The notes beneath the pieces were generated by a model that was given only the letters and a program-made list of their open reading frames with translations, ran no database searches and was not told the DNA's origin. A stretch of DNA of 64,000 nt. Source: a virus. Below, in pieces: positions 63,725 through 64,000 of the stretch. The stretch spans positions 248,001 through 312,000 of IMG/VR virus record IMGVR_UViG_3300044712_001255; one strand, written 5' to 3'. The stretch's first letter is position 1, and each line of letters opens with the position of its first letter. The position numbers and the translations under genes are program-made.

Positions 63725-64000
63725 ACCTTTCTAAACACAGAGTCACAGTGCTCGGTGCCAAAAAAATCGCACCATTGACATGACATTCTGTTTTTTAGAG
63801 CTACATTTCTTTCCATACTTGTCAACATATTTCTCACAAGCTGCGTTGACTTTTGAATTGTCGTTTCTCCGACTGACACTGGAAATAACTCACAATGATT
63901 CCCAGGCTTTGCAGATCTTTTCAAAATGACAAATCCACAACGAACGTCCTTGATGGGCGTAGACGTCTTTCTTGTCCAGAAATCCTTGTACAAAATCAAC
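63721..64000 (-). CDS. C-terminal part of a probable PD-(D/E)XK nuclease (runs off the window)
   Basis: Partial: only the last ~92 residues are inside the window. KDVRCGFVILKR looks like the core strands of a PD-(D/E)XK fold, and SCQWCDFFGTEHC is the Cys-rich tail of Cas4/RecB-type exonucleases that hold an Fe-S cluster. Its stop overlaps the GTG of the homing endonuclease. Confidence 0.5.
   Translation of the reverse strand, partial: LILYKDFWTRKTSTPIKDVRCGFVILKRSAKPGNHCELFPVSVGETTIQKSTQLVRNMLTSMERNVALKNRMSCQWCDFFGTEHCDSVFRKV

Overview
The window looks like part of a large T4-related myovirus genome (jumbo-phage style). It carries a long minus-strand virion operon with a T4 gp6-like baseplate wedge protein, a gp25-like protein, a gp5-like OB-fold protein, LamG and collagen-like tail proteins and a gp55-like late sigma factor. 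It also has an ATP-dependent DNA ligase, an Rnl1-type RNA ligase, a second sigma factor, many short genes of unknown function, five HNH or Vsr-like endonuclease genes and a very large tRNA complement. I see no ribosomal RNA, integrase or IS element. The host cannot be read from the sequence.

Layout. 1-9.6 kb: short plus-strand genes, often overlapping, interrupted by two minus-strand protein-kinase-like genes; also a receiver-like cREC protein, a lipoprotein, a bL12-like protein and an HNH gene. 9.6-13.6 kb: first tRNA cluster, with at least two loci that look like circularly permuted tRNA genes. 13.6-23.4 kb: an unknown minus gene, then sigma factor, a separate region-4-like helix-turn-helix protein, DNA ligase, VWA/metallopeptidase-like protein and a lectin-like virion protein. 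23.4-35.3 kb: second, looser tRNA cluster mixed with HNH genes, a SLOG-NADAR pair, a radical SAM enzyme next to two paralogues sharing one N-terminal leader, peptidyl-tRNA hydrolase and a RyR-domain protein. 35.3-38 kb: HNH, S24/S26-like protein, HAD phosphatase, RNA ligase. 38-64 kb: minus-strand virion operon, then gp55-like sigma, two glycosyltransferases, a Vsr-like homing endonuclease and the C-terminus of a probable PD-(D/E)XK nuclease.

How it fits together. The tRNAs I can assign cover all 20 amino acids. Together with peptidyl-tRNA hydrolase, the bL12-like protein and an RNA-end-repair set (Rnl1 ligase, HAD phosphatase, cREC) they form a translation and tRNA-maintenance module. A recurring promoter, RGTGTA-N18-TANNNT, precedes many genes; in six of them the ATG lies exactly six bases after the -10 box, which predicts leaderless mRNAs. 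The sigma factor lacks region 4.2 and a free region-4.2-like protein is encoded two genes downstream, so promoter recognition may be split between two proteins. Several unrelated proteins, including both kinases, share a short N-terminal helix that could be a virion-packaging tag.

All calls come from reading the sequence by eye; family assignments rest on motifs and no searches were run.
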